From contig BJFY01000002.1 in NCBI GenBank assembly GCA_014190155.1, positions 9,209 to 73,208 on the forward strand: a DNA stretch of 64,000 nt. Reading direction: 5' to 3'. The notes beneath the pieces were generated by a model, which was not told where the DNA came from, ran no database searches, and saw only the letters and a program-made list of their open reading frames with translations. Made by a program: the position numbers and the translations under genes. Shown one piece after another: positions 1 to 8,363 of this stretch. How positions within the stretch are numbered: the stretch's first letter is position 1; each line of letters opens with the position of its first letter. The DNA is from Actinomycetes bacterium. GTDB taxonomy: Bacteria; Actinomycetota; Actinomycetes; Nanopelagicales; Nanopelagicaceae.

Positions 1-1193
1 CCACCATCTGCATGTAGACCCATTCCAATAACATTTGGAACCATTACCCAATCGGTTGCATCAATAAAAACTCGACGCATCCACTCTAAAAATTCTTGCG
101 GATTGGTGCCAGTGATAAGTGCAAGATTGCTTAGTAACATTAGGCGCGGAATGTGGTGCACCCAGGCGCGTTCCTCAATATCTTGAACTGTTGACTTAAT
201 GCAGTTCATTTTGGTCTTACTTGAATCGGTAAAGAGTGGCAATAATTCACGGTTAGCACCTAATTGATTGTTATCTTTAAACTCTGGTCCAAGAAACCAA
301 TACATTCCATTTACATATTCGCGCCAGCCAATAATCTGACGGATAAAGGCTTCGGCGGATTCGATTTGAACTTTGCCTTTTTCAAATGCGATAAGGGCGG
401 CATCGATAACCTCGCCAGGATGTAGCAGGCCGTTATTTAAATATGGGCTTAAAAGAGAGTGATGTAGCGTCCAGCTATCTAAAGCCATTGCATCTTCATA
501 TGGTCCGAAATTTGCAAAGTGATTTTTAATAAAATATTTTAATTGTTTTAGCGCGCCGTTACGGGTCGTGGCCCAAGTTCGCTTCATTTCAATGCCAAGT
601 TCGCTGGCAACTTGGATATCTATCTCATCACGGTCATGTTCTAAGTAAGCTGGCCAGGTGTAATTCTTTGGTGGTGGTAAACGATTCTCTTTATCAAAGT
701 TCCAAGCACCACCAACTGGATCTTTACCAGCCATTAGAATGTTTAGCCGCACCCGTTGTTTTCGATAAAAGTTCTCCATTAAAAATGTTTTTTGGCTATC
801 TGCCCATAATTTAAAGTCACTTCTTGATGTAAGGAAGAAATCATTTGGGAGGTAGGTAGCCTCCAATTCACTAAGGTTTTTACTTAGGCGAAAGGAAGAT
901 TGTTCCGCGCAGATTAGGGGAGTATTTGGATGGGATTTTTGAATCTCTTTTAATCCGGTCACCGTGTTTTTAGCTTTTAGGTATTTAACCTGGTAACCAT
1001 CGCTTTCAAGTTCACTAGCAAAATGACGTGCTGCGGAGATTAAAAAGAAGAGCCGCTCAGGATGCCAGTCAGCGCCATTAACCATCGCTTGGCTTTCGAT
1101 TAAAACAATTAGATCCTCTTTTTTATTTGCCGCTTTTAGCACACCAAAACTTCTATGCAATTGGTCAAATGGAAGAAAACGGATCGACCTCAT
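1..1193 (-). CDS. Cryptochrome/photolyase-related protein, FeS-BCP type (C-terminus cut off)
   Basis: A flavoprotein of the photolyase-related family (DPRP, prokaryotic (6-4)/FeS-BCP photolyases), expected to repair UV damage with FAD and a 4Fe-4S cluster. The ATG at 1193 begins MRSIRFLPFDQL, and 397 codons are visible before the left window edge; the family is usually about 500 residues. The signature GKDPVGGAWNFDKENR lies near residue 155-170. The last visible residues, around DWVMVPNVIGMGLHADGG, match the conserved FAD-domain segment. The cluster cysteines expected downstream lie outside the window. A weak Shine-Dalgarno (CAGGTGAG) precedes the start. It is divergent from the small membrane gene at 1317. 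The family call is firm; the lesion repaired is not determinable. Confidence 0.9.
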   Translation of the reverse strand, partial: MRSIRFLPFDQLHRSFGVLKAANKKEDLIVLIESQAMVNGADWHPERLFFLISAARHFASELESDGYQVKYLKAKNTVTGLKEIQKSHPNTPLICAEQSSFRLSKNLSELEATYLPNDFFLTSRSDFKLWADSQKTFLMENFYRKQRVRLNILMAGKDPVGGAWNFDKENRLPPPKNYTWPAYLEHDRDEIDIQVASELGIEMKRTWATTRNGALKQLKYFIKNHFANFGPYEDAMALDSWTLHHSLLSPYLNNGLLHPGEVIDAALIAFEKGKVQIESAEAFIRQIIGWREYVNGMYWFLGPEFKDNNQLGANRELLPLFTDSSKTKMNCIKSTVQDIEERAWVHHIPRLMLLSNLALITGTNPQEFLEWMRRVFIDATDWVMVPNVIGMGLHADG

Positions 1194-1316
1194 TTACTCA
1201 CCTGCGCCATGGCATCATCTTAAATCGGGGTTTTACCTTTCGCTATGCGGGGATTTGTTAGGTAGATTAGTATTGCGTCGCCTCTTGAAAAAGAGCCTAT
1301 CTTAAGGAGAGAAATT

Positions 1317-1691
1317 ATGGATGAAAAAGGTTTCTTAGAGTTATGGAACACCAAACGTACACAAGTAATCAGCGCTCAAATGGGGCCAACATTGATGCTA
1401 ATTGGTGTGTTTGTGTTAGCTGCTTTTGGAAAATTCGAAACCGCATCTGATGGTGCAAAGTATTTAACGGTAGGTGTTGCAGCAGCGACTGGGGTTTTAG
1501 CAATAATTTCGCAGTACGCAACTATTCGTGAGGCCGAAGCTCTTATTCTTGATTTGAAGAAGCTAGAAAAGCCTTCGCAATTAGCTCAAAAAATTTCACA
1601 ATCGCGCGGATTATTATCGCTATCTGGTATTGCGATGGTCGGAATCGGAATTGCGATTTTTGCTCTTGTAGTTTGGGCTGTGCTCGGCTAA
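1317..1691 (+). CDS. Small integral membrane protein of unknown function (124 aa)
   Basis: I do not recognise a family. The protein has a short charged N-terminus, then hydrophobic segments at about residues 20-40, 49-66 and 100-123. A basic/acidic amphipathic linker (about 70-95, rich in Leu, Lys and Glu) lies between the second and third. This suggests a three-helix membrane protein. The start is well supported by AAGGAG about 7 nt upstream of the ATG. It is followed after 4 nt by a 40-codon membrane ORF, so the two may be one transcript. Confidence 0.75.
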   Translation: MDEKGFLELWNTKRTQVISAQMGPTLMLIGVFVLAAFGKFETASDGAKYLTVGVAAATGVLAIISQYATIREAEALILDLKKLEKPSQLAQKISQSRGLLSLSGIAMVGIGIAIFALVVWAVLG

Positions 1692-1695
1692 AACT

Positions 1696-1818
1696 GTGGC
1701 TAAGTTTGTAGTATTAATTTGCTTCATAGCGTTTGTGGCGGTGTTACTTATTGCCTATGAGCGACCTAGTAGATCGAAAAATAAAATAACGGGAAGAGGC
1801 GGGGACTTCGAATCTTGA
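1696..1818 (+). CDS. Putative 40-aa single-pass membrane protein
   Basis: A GTG-initiated 40-codon ORF starts 4 nt after the stop of the preceding membrane gene and ends 4 nt before the convergent psiE stop, so it fills the whole gap. Its translation starts MAKFVVLICFIAFVAVLLIA, a clear hydrophobic helix. A basic tail rich in Arg, Lys and Ser ends in GGDFES. No Shine-Dalgarno is visible, so translation would depend on coupling. The fit to the gap and the membrane-protein composition support it, but it is short and no family is recognised. Confidence 0.5.
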   Translation: MAKFVVLICFIAFVAVLLIAYERPSRSKNKITGRGGDFES

Positions 1819-1822
1819 CCTG

Positions 1823-2302
1823 TTAGCGGTTGCGATGGGCCGACTTTGATAAAAAGATTGCAAAAACAAGTGCAACTACAATCAAAGAGTTCAGGCCCAT
1901 CTCAAATACCGCTCGGTTAAAGGCGGTATCGGATTTACTTGACTCAAGCGTTAACGAAGCGCCCACAGTTAAAATATGACGTACCGCCGCAATCACTCCG
2001 ATGATAAGAAACTTATCAAGTTGATAGACACCATCGGTAAATCGGGAGATAACAGTGCGAAGAATTTCTAAGATAATTACGATAAAAAGAACATCATTGA
2101 CACCTTGAATCATTCCGTTAGGGAAAAAGGGTTCGGTTCTAATCAAGCGCATCATGCTTTGATAAAAAGCACCTACTGAGATGCCAAAGAGAACGACGGC
2201 TAGCGCTGCATGGAATATATCCTCGATGAGATCTACATATCGAAGGGGCAAAAATGAGGTCTCAATTCGAGCGACCTTCTGAGGTTTGTTTTCTAGCGCC
2301 AT
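1823..2302 (-). CDS. psiE: PsiE family membrane protein
   Basis: Resembles phosphate-starvation-inducible PsiE proteins: four hydrophobic helices, with the conserved stretch around QGVNDVLFIVIILEILRTV followed by DKFLIIGVIAAVRHILTVGA. Function in the family is poorly defined; a membrane role under phosphate limitation is inferred only from the name. I use the ATG at 2302 (MALENKPQK). The frame stays open to a TTG at 2356, but that adds 18 residues of poor fit and has no Shine-Dalgarno. It lies downstream of qcrB on the same strand with a gap of about 65 bp, so read-through from the respiratory operon is possible. Confidence 0.8.
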   Translation of the reverse strand: MALENKPQKVARIETSFLPLRYVDLIEDIFHAALAVVLFGISVGAFYQSMMRLIRTEPFFPNGMIQGVNDVLFIVIILEILRTVISRFTDGVYQLDKFLIIGVIAAVRHILTVGASLTLESSKSDTAFNRAVFEMGLNSLIVVALVFAIFLSKSAHRNR

Positions 2303-2368
2303 AGTCAAGGTTACATCGCCCACCAGATAATTGCACGGGGAAAGTAACTTTATCAATCCGAAACTGGT

Positions 2369-3961
2369 TTAGTGGTGGCCGTCGCCTAGCTCAAGTACAT
2401 CCTTTGCGGACGGTTTCTCAATTTGTTCTTGATGAGCCTTAGATGCATATTGTTGCAACTTTGCGCGGAGACCTTTTGGATTACGTACGCCAGCCGAATT
2501 TTCTTGGGTAATTTCTAGTGGTGGGAGTTGTTCATGCTGAGTGAGCGTCCATTTCTTTTCTGGTGAAAGCTCTTCATGTATTTCGACGAACTCACCATGA
2601 GGCAACATAACTAATCTGCCTGTTTCTTTACCGTGTAAGACTAATTCACGATCTGAGCGTTGCAATGAAAGACAAATACGTTTGGTGATCATAAATGCGA
2701 TTGGGGGCAGGAGTAAAACACCAATACGAGAGAACCACATGATTTGATTAATAGTCAAACTGAAGTGGGTGGCGAGTAAGTCGTTGCCACCGTTAAGTAG
2801 CGTAACGAGCACAAAAGTTAGCGACATTGCACCTAACGCGGTTCGGTTTGGCGCGTTACGTGGTCGATCGAGAAGATGGTGTTCGCGTTTATCGCCAGTC
2901 ATCCAACTTTCGATAAATGGATAGAGCGCCATGCCGGTAAATAAAATTCCTGGGATTATTAAGGCTGGAATTAAAATGTTCCAAGAAATTGTGTGACCAA
3001 AGGCGTGAGTTTCAAGTGGTGGTGCCATTCGAACTAAACCATCGAGCCATCCCATGTACCAATCTGGTTGAGAACCTGCCGTGATTTGGCCCGGGGTATA
3101 AGGACCAAAGAGCCAGATCGGGTTGATTGATGCGACCGCTCCTAAAAATGCAGTGAAACCAAATACGATGAAGAAGAATCCACCAGCTTTTGCCATGTAT
3201 ACCGGCATAAGTGGGTATCCGACGACATTTTTCTCGGTTCGACCAGGGCCTGGGTATTGCGTGTGTTTTTGGTACCAGACCAACATTAAGTGCGCAGTTA
3301 TCAGCGCTAGGAAAATTCCTGGTAGCAAAAGAATATGTACGGTGTAGATACGCGGTATAAACACTTCGCCTGGGAATGGTCCACCAAAAACAAAATAAGC
3401 TAAATAGGAACCAACGACTGGGATGGCTTGAATTATTGCTTCAGCAATTCGGATGCCAGTGCCAGAGAGCAGATCATCTGGGAGCGAGTAACCGAGGAAG
3501 CCTTCAACGATACCAAGAGTTAATAATCCAATACCAAGAATCCAGTTGAACTCACGTGGTTTTCGAAATGCGCCAGTGAAGAACACGCGGAGTAAATGAA
3601 CCACGATTGCAACCATAAATAACAAAGCGGCCCAATGGTGAATTTGGCGCATCAATAAACCACCGCGAATATCAAAAGAAATGTGGAGAGTTGATGCGTA
3701 TGCGGCGGACATCTTTAAACCAGAGAGTGGTTGGTAACTTCCGTCGTACTCTACTTCTTGCATTGAAGGGTCATACCAGAAGGTTAAGAAAGTTCCAGTT
3801 AGCAACAAGATTATAAAAGAGTAGAGCGCAATTTCACCGAGCATAAAGGACCAGTGGTCCGGAAATACTTTATTTAAATTTTTTTTCAACCATTTCGCAG
3901 CGCCAGTTCGTTCATCAACGTAATTGGCTACGGTGCCAGCAACTCTTTCAGATCTGGTCAT
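2369..3961 (-). CDS. qcrB: Cytochrome bc1 complex cytochrome b subunit QcrB
   Basis: Diheme membrane subunit that oxidises menaquinol in the actinobacterial bc1-aa3 supercomplex. It is 530 residues, the long form typical of actinobacteria, with a C-terminal cytoplasmic tail of about 130 residues. Visible hallmarks are the haem-helix histidines around RQIHHWAALLFMVAIVVHLL and YTVHILLLPG...TAHLMLVW. The Qo-site PDWY motif (PEWY in most bacteria) sits in QPDWYMGWLDG. The start codon overlaps the qcrA stop in an ATGA, indicating translational coupling. It is the last gene of the ctaE-qcrC-qcrA-qcrB run. Confidence 0.97.
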   Translation of the reverse strand: MTRSERVAGTVANYVDERTGAAKWLKKNLNKVFPDHWSFMLGEIALYSFIILLLTGTFLTFWYDPSMQEVEYDGSYQPLSGLKMSAAYASTLHISFDIRGGLLMRQIHHWAALLFMVAIVVHLLRVFFTGAFRKPREFNWILGIGLLTLGIVEGFLGYSLPDDLLSGTGIRIAEAIIQAIPVVGSYLAYFVFGGPFPGEVFIPRIYTVHILLLPGIFLALITAHLMLVWYQKHTQYPGPGRTEKNVVGYPLMPVYMAKAGGFFFIVFGFTAFLGAVASINPIWLFGPYTPGQITAGSQPDWYMGWLDGLVRMAPPLETHAFGHTISWNILIPALIIPGILFTGMALYPFIESWMTGDKREHHLLDRPRNAPNRTALGAMSLTFVLVTLLNGGNDLLATHFSLTINQIMWFSRIGVLLLPPIAFMITKRICLSLQRSDRELVLHGKETGRLVMLPHGEFVEIHEELSPEKKWTLTQHEQLPPLEITQENSAGVRNPKGLRAKLQQYASKAHQEQIEKPSAKDVLELGDGHH

Positions 3962-4968
3962 GATGAATCACGCTCCCAAAAACTTGGTCCAACTGGTTCG
4001 GTAAATGGTTGCTTAGCAACTAAGTAACCTTCAGAATCAAGTGCTAACGCTAATTGTGGCAGAGGTCGAGCAGATGGGCCAAAGATAACTTTTGCGGCAC
4101 GCGTGACATCAAATGTTGATTGGTGGCATGGACATAAGAGGTGTTTGGTTGTCTGCTCATAGAGCGCAACGGCACATCCCATGTGGGAACAAATTTTTGA
4201 GAATGCGATGATGCCTTCATGGGTCCAAGAGAGACGTTCAGCATCAAGTTGAAATTCTGCAGGACGGATCCGAATAAGTAGAACCGCATCTTTACCGATA
4301 TCTTCTAATTTGCGTTCTTTGCCAGCAAGTAATTCTGGCAGAACTTGGGCAACGGCTCCGATTTCTAAATCTGAGGGTTTAATCGGGCGATTACCTGGAT
4401 CTGTAACTAAGCGAGTTCCAGCTTCCCAAGATGTTTTAGAAAAATCATCTTTAGGGAGTGGGCCTAAGTCGCGGAGAAGCAGCAGCGGTGTTAATCCGGA
4501 GAGACCAAGTGCAATTCCGAGAGTCCGTTTTATGATTGATCGACGACCAAGACCCGCATCTGCTGCACCTTCTTTTACAGTTTTTACAAAGTCTTCACGA
4601 TCTACTTCTTCGGATCGCAATTCATGGCGTTGGGCGACAACTTCATTATCTGGCATCAAAGTTTTAGCCCAATGAACTGCGCCCATTCCGATGAAGAAGA
4701 GCGAAATTGCCATTCCAAGTCCTAGGAAAAGTTGCTTCGCATTTGAATTACCTAACACAGGCAAGAAAATAAAGATTTTTTCGGACATAAATGTGTAAGA
4801 GTAGAGAAATAAAATTGTTCCAAGGGCGGAAATTATAAAAAGAATGCCAACTTGACGTTCGGCTTTCTTAGCGGCTGTTGGGTCCAAATCTGATTTGCGA
4901 TGTAAGTGCGCCGGGATTCCAGGATCAGTTAATGGTGCAACTTCGTTGGATTGGTTATCAGATGTCAT
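3958..4968 (-). CDS. qcrA: Cytochrome bc1 complex Rieske iron-sulfur subunit QcrA
   Basis: Transfers electrons from menaquinol to cytochrome c within the bc1-aa3 chain. It is 336 residues. The N-terminal half carries three hydrophobic segments (about 40-60, 80-100 and 148-166), the actinobacterial arrangement. The Rieske domain is at the C-terminus: C260-x-H262-x-G-C265 and C279-P-C281-H282 give the 2Fe-2S ligands (C260, H262, C279, H282) and the C265/C281 disulfide. A twin-Arg-like RR at 142-143 precedes the third helix. It starts 4 nt after the qcrC stop and overlaps qcrB by 4 nt. Confidence 0.97.
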   Translation of the reverse strand: MTSDNQSNEVAPLTDPGIPAHLHRKSDLDPTAAKKAERQVGILFIISALGTILFLYSYTFMSEKIFIFLPVLGNSNAKQLFLGLGMAISLFFIGMGAVHWAKTLMPDNEVVAQRHELRSEEVDREDFVKTVKEGAADAGLGRRSIIKRTLGIALGLSGLTPLLLLRDLGPLPKDDFSKTSWEAGTRLVTDPGNRPIKPSDLEIGAVAQVLPELLAGKERKLEDIGKDAVLLIRIRPAEFQLDAERLSWTHEGIIAFSKICSHMGCAVALYEQTTKHLLCPCHQSTFDVTRAAKVIFGPSARPLPQLALALDSEGYLVAKQPFTEPVGPSFWERDSS

Positions 4969-4972
4969 TTGA

Positions 4973-5767
4973 TCACTTTGCCTTTGCGGTTATCCATACA
5001 GCAACTCCAATTAAAGCAATGATCCCAAGCGACCATGAAAGTAATCCTTCGGTCACAGGTCCAGTTCTACCAAGTGAGGCGCCGCCAAGGTTAGGTTCGT
5101 TTTCAGCGGCTTTAATCCATTTGATAATTGAAAGTTTTTCAGCAGGCGTGATGATTTTGTCGGAGAAAACTGGCATTGATTGCGGGCCAGTTATAAGCGC
5201 TTCGTAAATATGTTTAACTTCTACGCCCATCAGACTTGGTGCATATTTTCCTTGAGAAAGCGCACCACCTTGGCCCGCAAAGTTATGACACATTGAACAA
5301 TTGCTTCTAAACAATTGGCCACCTTCGGCAGCATCGCCAGATCGTTCCCAGGCTAAATCTTCATTGCGGATAGCGGCTGGACCAGGGGCGAGTGAAGCAA
5401 CATAAGCTGCCAGTGCCGCAGTTTCGGCCTCGTTGTAAATCGGATCCTTTCGGGCAGCTTGCACGCTCATATCTGTCATAGGCATTCGGCCAGTTCCAAC
5501 TTGGAAATCAACTGAAGCAGCGCCAACGCCAATTAGGGATGGTGCAATTGCGCCACCTTCTAGGTTTAAGCCATGGCATGACGAACATCCGCGAGCGAAA
5601 ATTTCTTTTCCTTCAGCAATTAAAGTGGTTTTATCATTACTTGACGTTACCGCTTTAAATGTGGTTGCGCTGGCGACCGAGTAAGAAGTAGCAAGCAGAA
5701 AAAGCGCGGCGGCTAAAAGCGCAGGACCAAAGAATCTAGATCGACGGTATCGCGAAATAAAATTCAT
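4973..5767 (-). CDS. qcrC: Diheme cytochrome c subunit QcrC
   Basis: Membrane-anchored diheme cytochrome c that replaces soluble cytochrome c, passing electrons from QcrA to the aa3 oxidase. It is 264 residues with an N-terminal signal/anchor (about 12-35). The two haem-binding motifs are CSSCH at 61-65 and CSMCH at 157-161. Methionine ligands are likely in RMPMTDM and QSMPVFSD. A C-terminal helix (about 243-262) ends in a Lys-rich tail. It sits 11 nt after ctaE and 4 nt before qcrA. Confidence 0.97.
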   Translation of the reverse strand: MNFISRYRRSRFFGPALLAAALFLLATSYSVASATTFKAVTSSNDKTTLIAEGKEIFARGCSSCHGLNLEGGAIAPSLIGVGAASVDFQVGTGRMPMTDMSVQAARKDPIYNEAETAALAAYVASLAPGPAAIRNEDLAWERSGDAAEGGQLFRSNCSMCHNFAGQGGALSQGKYAPSLMGVEVKHIYEALITGPQSMPVFSDKIITPAEKLSIIKWIKAAENEPNLGGASLGRTGPVTEGLLSWSLGIIALIGVAVWITAKAK

Positions 5768-5778
5768 TACCTTGCTTC

Positions 5779-6417
5779 CTACTTAATTAAGTAGATCGCC
5801 GAGAAGAGCGCGATCCAAACGATGTCGACGAAGTGCCAATAATAAGAAACCACAATTGCGGTGGTAGCTTGTTTATGGCCAAATTTTTGGACTTTGAAAA
5901 CTCGCAGCAAAACTACTAAGAAAGCAATTAATCCGCCGGTTACATGCATACCGTGGAAGCCAGTAGTGATGTAAAAGACTGAACCATAGGCTTGCGCGGA
6001 AAGCGAAATTCCCTCTGAAACTAATTTTGCATATTCATAAACTTGGCCGCCGATGAAGAAAGCGCCCATCAAAAAAGTTAGCGCGAACCATTCTCGCAAT
6101 CCCCATTTTGTAAATTGCCACAACTTGCCGCTCCTCGATGCTTGAAACCGCTCAGCTGCAAAAACGCCAAACTGACAAGTTACGGATGAAAGCACAAGAA
6201 CTGTGGTGTTAATGGCGGCGAATGGAATGTTGAGCAGTGCCGATGATTCACTCCAAACTTTCGGGCCTTGCACGGAACGAGTTGTGAAATACATTGCGAA
6301 GAGCGCCGCAAAGAACATTAATTCACTGGAGAGCCAGACAATTGTTCCGACCGCCACAACATTTGGACGATTAACTTTTCTAGGCATTAAAGTCGGATTG
6401 GTAACGGTGCTGGACAT
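5779..6417 (-). CDS. ctaE: Cytochrome c oxidase subunit III CtaE
   Basis: Subunit III of the aa3-type terminal oxidase. It is 212 residues with five hydrophobic helices, the usual short actinobacterial form. Conserved stretches include [18 protein letters not shown], the helix near [10 protein letters not shown], and the C-terminal [14 protein letters not shown]. It is the first gene of the respiratory operon. The other oxidase subunits (ctaC, ctaD) are not in the window. The 148-bp region upstream is shared with a divergent gene at 6566 and should hold the operon promoter; I saw no perfect TANNNT box at the usual distance. Confidence 0.96.
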   Translation of the reverse strand: MSSTVTNPTLMPRKVNRPNVVAVGTIVWLSSELMFFAALFAMYFTTRSVQGPKVWSESSALLNIPFAAINTTVLVLSSVTCQFGVFAAERFQASRSGKLWQFTKWGLREWFALTFLMGAFFIGGQVYEYAKLVSEGISLSAQAYGSVFYITTGFHGMHVTGGLIAFLVVLLRVFKVQKFGHKQATTAIVVSYYWHFVDIVWIALFSAIYLIK

Positions 6418-6553
6418 AAGGGCAATTATTCCCGATTTGTGCGGAAATACCGATTTAAGGGGGTAAGGGGAAGCCTTTTTTCCTCGTATAACTGGTGAAA
6501 CGCATCACGCTCGGAATGGTTCGGAGTGACCAAAAAGAATTGATTTTGCTCGC

Positions 6554-6559
6554 TAAACT
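6554..6559 (+). promoter_or_regulatory. -10 box (TAAACT), leaderless, receiver-like gene
   Basis: TAAACT lies 6 nt before the ATG at 6566; no Shine-Dalgarno fits this start. Confidence 0.6.
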
Positions 6560-6565
6560 CGAGCC

Positions 6566-6976
6566 ATGAATTCCGACCGCAAATTGACCATCGCGATTTA
6601 TTCGGATGATTCTTCAGTACGGAGTTCGATCATGAGCGCTTTAGGAAAGCGCATTTCGGTGGATTTCCCAGAACATAAAATTCTGGAATTTGCGACCGGT
6701 GCTGCGGTTAAAAGCTATATCGACGATAAAAAGCGCGCCGATATTTACATCTTGGATGGCGAAGCAGTCCCAGAAGGTGGCTTGGGGTTAGCTCGCCAAT
6801 TGAAAGATGAGTTATTTAATTGTCCGCCGATATTGGTTATTACTGGGCGAGTTCAAGATGCTTGGTTAGCCGGGTGGTCGCGGGCAGATGGCGTGGTTAC
6901 CCACCCGATTGATCCATTTACGATTGCAACCACAGTTGGAAATTTACTTAAAAATCAAGCAATTCTGCCAGCGTAG
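6566..6976 (+). CDS. Receiver-domain-like protein (pseudo-response regulator)
   Basis: A standalone 136-residue protein with the size and strand order of a CheY-like receiver. D14/D15 after the first strand match the acidic pair. D64 (YILDGE) sits where the phospho-acceptor Asp belongs, and T93 (VITGR) matches the switch Thr. The conserved Lys of the last strand appears replaced by His113 (VVTHPIDP), so phosphorylation chemistry may be weakened. There is no output domain and no kinase nearby. It has its own leaderless start (TAAACT 6 nt before ATG). It overlaps the convergent exonuclease gene by 29 bp. Confidence 0.7.
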   Translation: MNSDRKLTIAIYSDDSSVRSSIMSALGKRISVDFPEHKILEFATGAAVKSYIDDKKRADIYILDGEAVPEGGLGLARQLKDELFNCPPILVITGRVQDAWLAGWSRADGVVTHPIDPFTIATTVGNLLKNQAILPA

Positions 6977-7544
6977 TAACGCTAAAACTTCCTAACCTTT
7001 CGAAGAGACCGTGCAACACATCTACGGTGGCACGTGAATCATCGAGCGCGCGATGGTTTGGTTGTGAATCGGTTCCGTAATATGCGGCGAGCGTTTCCAA
7101 TTTATTGTTTTGGACATCATCTTTAGTAAGAATTTTTCGAGCGAGGTAAGCTGTATCAATTACCGGAAATTCGGGCCAATCGAAAGCAGCAGATTGCGCA
7201 GCTGCTAATAAAAAACTCATATCAAATGGCGCATTATGGGCGACTAAAACAGTTTCATCAGGGGAGCCGCAGAATTCTAAAAAGATCGGAACCACTTCAT
7301 GAATCCAAGGCGACTCCATAACCATCGCATCGGAAATTCCGGTGATGTTGGTGATTAATTCTGGAATCGGTGACCCGGGATTAATCAAACTTTGGAACTC
7401 TGCAATAACTTTACCGCCACATACTTTTACTGCGCCGATCTCGGTAATGGCAGCGCCGCTAGCTGGTGACCATCCGGTCGTTTCTAAATCAACAACTACA
7501 AATGTAGTTTCGGCGAGCGTGCGGTTATCTAACGGGGTACTCAT
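6948..7544 (-). CDS. 3'-5' exonuclease, DEDDh (DnaQ/epsilon-like) family
   Basis: A 198-residue nuclease fold: ExoI motif VVDLETTG (D19, E21), ExoII around VLVAHNAPFD (D108) and ExoIII HRALDD (H164, D169) complete the DEDDh set of metal ligands. The family includes DNA polymerase epsilon subunits and actinobacterial proteins encoded close to the bc1-aa3 cluster. Some relatives carry a C-terminal UvrC-like GIY-YIG extension, which is absent here. The start has TAGATT 6 nt upstream, a leaderless arrangement. Role in proofreading or repair is inferred from the family. Confidence 0.9.
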   Translation of the reverse strand: MSTPLDNRTLAETTFVVVDLETTGWSPASGAAITEIGAVKVCGGKVIAEFQSLINPGSPIPELITNITGISDAMVMESPWIHEVVPIFLEFCGSPDETVLVAHNAPFDMSFLLAAAQSAAFDWPEFPVIDTAYLARKILTKDDVQNNKLETLAAYYGTDSQPNHRALDDSRATVDVLHGLFERLGSFSVTTLAELLDF

Positions 7545-7550
7545 CTTCTT

Positions 7551-7556
7551 AATCTA
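7551..7556 (-). promoter_or_regulatory. -10 box (TAGATT), leaderless, exonuclease gene
   Basis: On the minus strand TAGATT is 6 nt before the ATG at 7544. Confidence 0.6.
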
Positions 7557-7580
7557 CGGGCTAGATATGACATTTCACAT

Positions 7581-7586
7581 TAGAGT
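7581..7586 (+). promoter_or_regulatory. -10 box (TAGAGT), leaderless, esterase gene
   Basis: TAGAGT is 6 nt before the ATG at 7593; it faces the divergent exonuclease promoter 25 bp away. Confidence 0.6.
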
Positions 7587-7592
7587 GGCGAC

Positions 7593-8363
7593 ATGGCTAC
7601 CAAAAACGCACCAGCCGGATGGCTTACCGATTATCTCCATGATGGCACCGGTAAGAATGGCAAAATTGGAATTATTTTCGTACATGGATTTACGGGATCG
7701 CCGGCCTCAATGCGGCCATGGGCTCATTATTTTCAAGAACTTGGCTACACAATCAGAGTGCCACGAATTCCGGGGCATGGCACGAAATGGGAAGATTTAA
7801 ATCACGTTAAATGGCAAGAATGGCCAGATCGCGTGCAGAAAGATATTGATGATCTTTCAAAAATTTGCGAAAAAATATTTATCTGTGGGCTATCTATGGG
7901 TGGCGGAAATACCCTTTACGTCGCGGCTAAGAACCAAGGAAAGATTTCTGGAATCGTGTTAGTAAACCCGATGATTCATATTCCGGGCGTAAAGATTCGC
8001 TTTGGCCGCATTCTGGCAAAATTAAAAGCTGGCATGCCATCGGTTGGCGACGATATTAAAAAACCTGGGGTAACGGAGTGGGGTTATGACGTTCTTCCTA
8101 CTGCGGGCGTTGTGCAACTTTACGAATTTCTAAAGAAATCCAGATCTAAACTGCCGAACGTTAAAACCCCACTACTTTTATTCCATAGCGTCGATGATCA
8201 TGTGCTCGGGGTATCCAATACTGAAATAATCATGGCAGAAATTGGTAGCTTAGATAAGAACAGAGTTGAATTATTGAATAGTTACCATGTTGCAACAATG
8301 GACTTTGATGCTGAAATAATCTTTGAAAACTCTAGATTATTTGTGGAGCGTTTAAGTGGCTAA
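7593..8363 (+). CDS. Alpha/beta hydrolase, carboxylesterase/monoacylglycerol lipase-like
   Basis: A soluble 256-residue serine hydrolase. The oxyanion strand FVHGFTGSP is at about 29-37. The nucleophile elbow GLSMGG carries S101; the acid is D201 or D202 (FHSVDDHVLG) and the base is H232 (NSYHVATMD). This resembles short-chain carboxylesterases of the Est30 type, so it probably cleaves small acyl esters, but the substrate cannot be read from sequence. Transcription looks leaderless (TAGAGT 6 nt before ATG). Its last codons overlap the start of the M3 peptidase gene, suggesting coupling. Confidence 0.88.
   Translation: MATKNAPAGWLTDYLHDGTGKNGKIGIIFVHGFTGSPASMRPWAHYFQELGYTIRVPRIPGHGTKWEDLNHVKWQEWPDRVQKDIDDLSKICEKIFICGLSMGGGNTLYVAAKNQGKISGIVLVNPMIHIPGVKIRFGRILAKLKAGMPSVGDDIKKPGVTEWGYDVLPTAGVVQLYEFLKKSRSKLPNVKTPLLLFHSVDDHVLGVSNTEIIMAEIGSLDKNRVELLNSYHVATMDFDAEIIFENSRLFVERLSG

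Noticed and set aside
4310-4675. 121-aa plus-strand ORF
   Set aside because: Antisense to qcrA; Ser/Arg-rich shadow.
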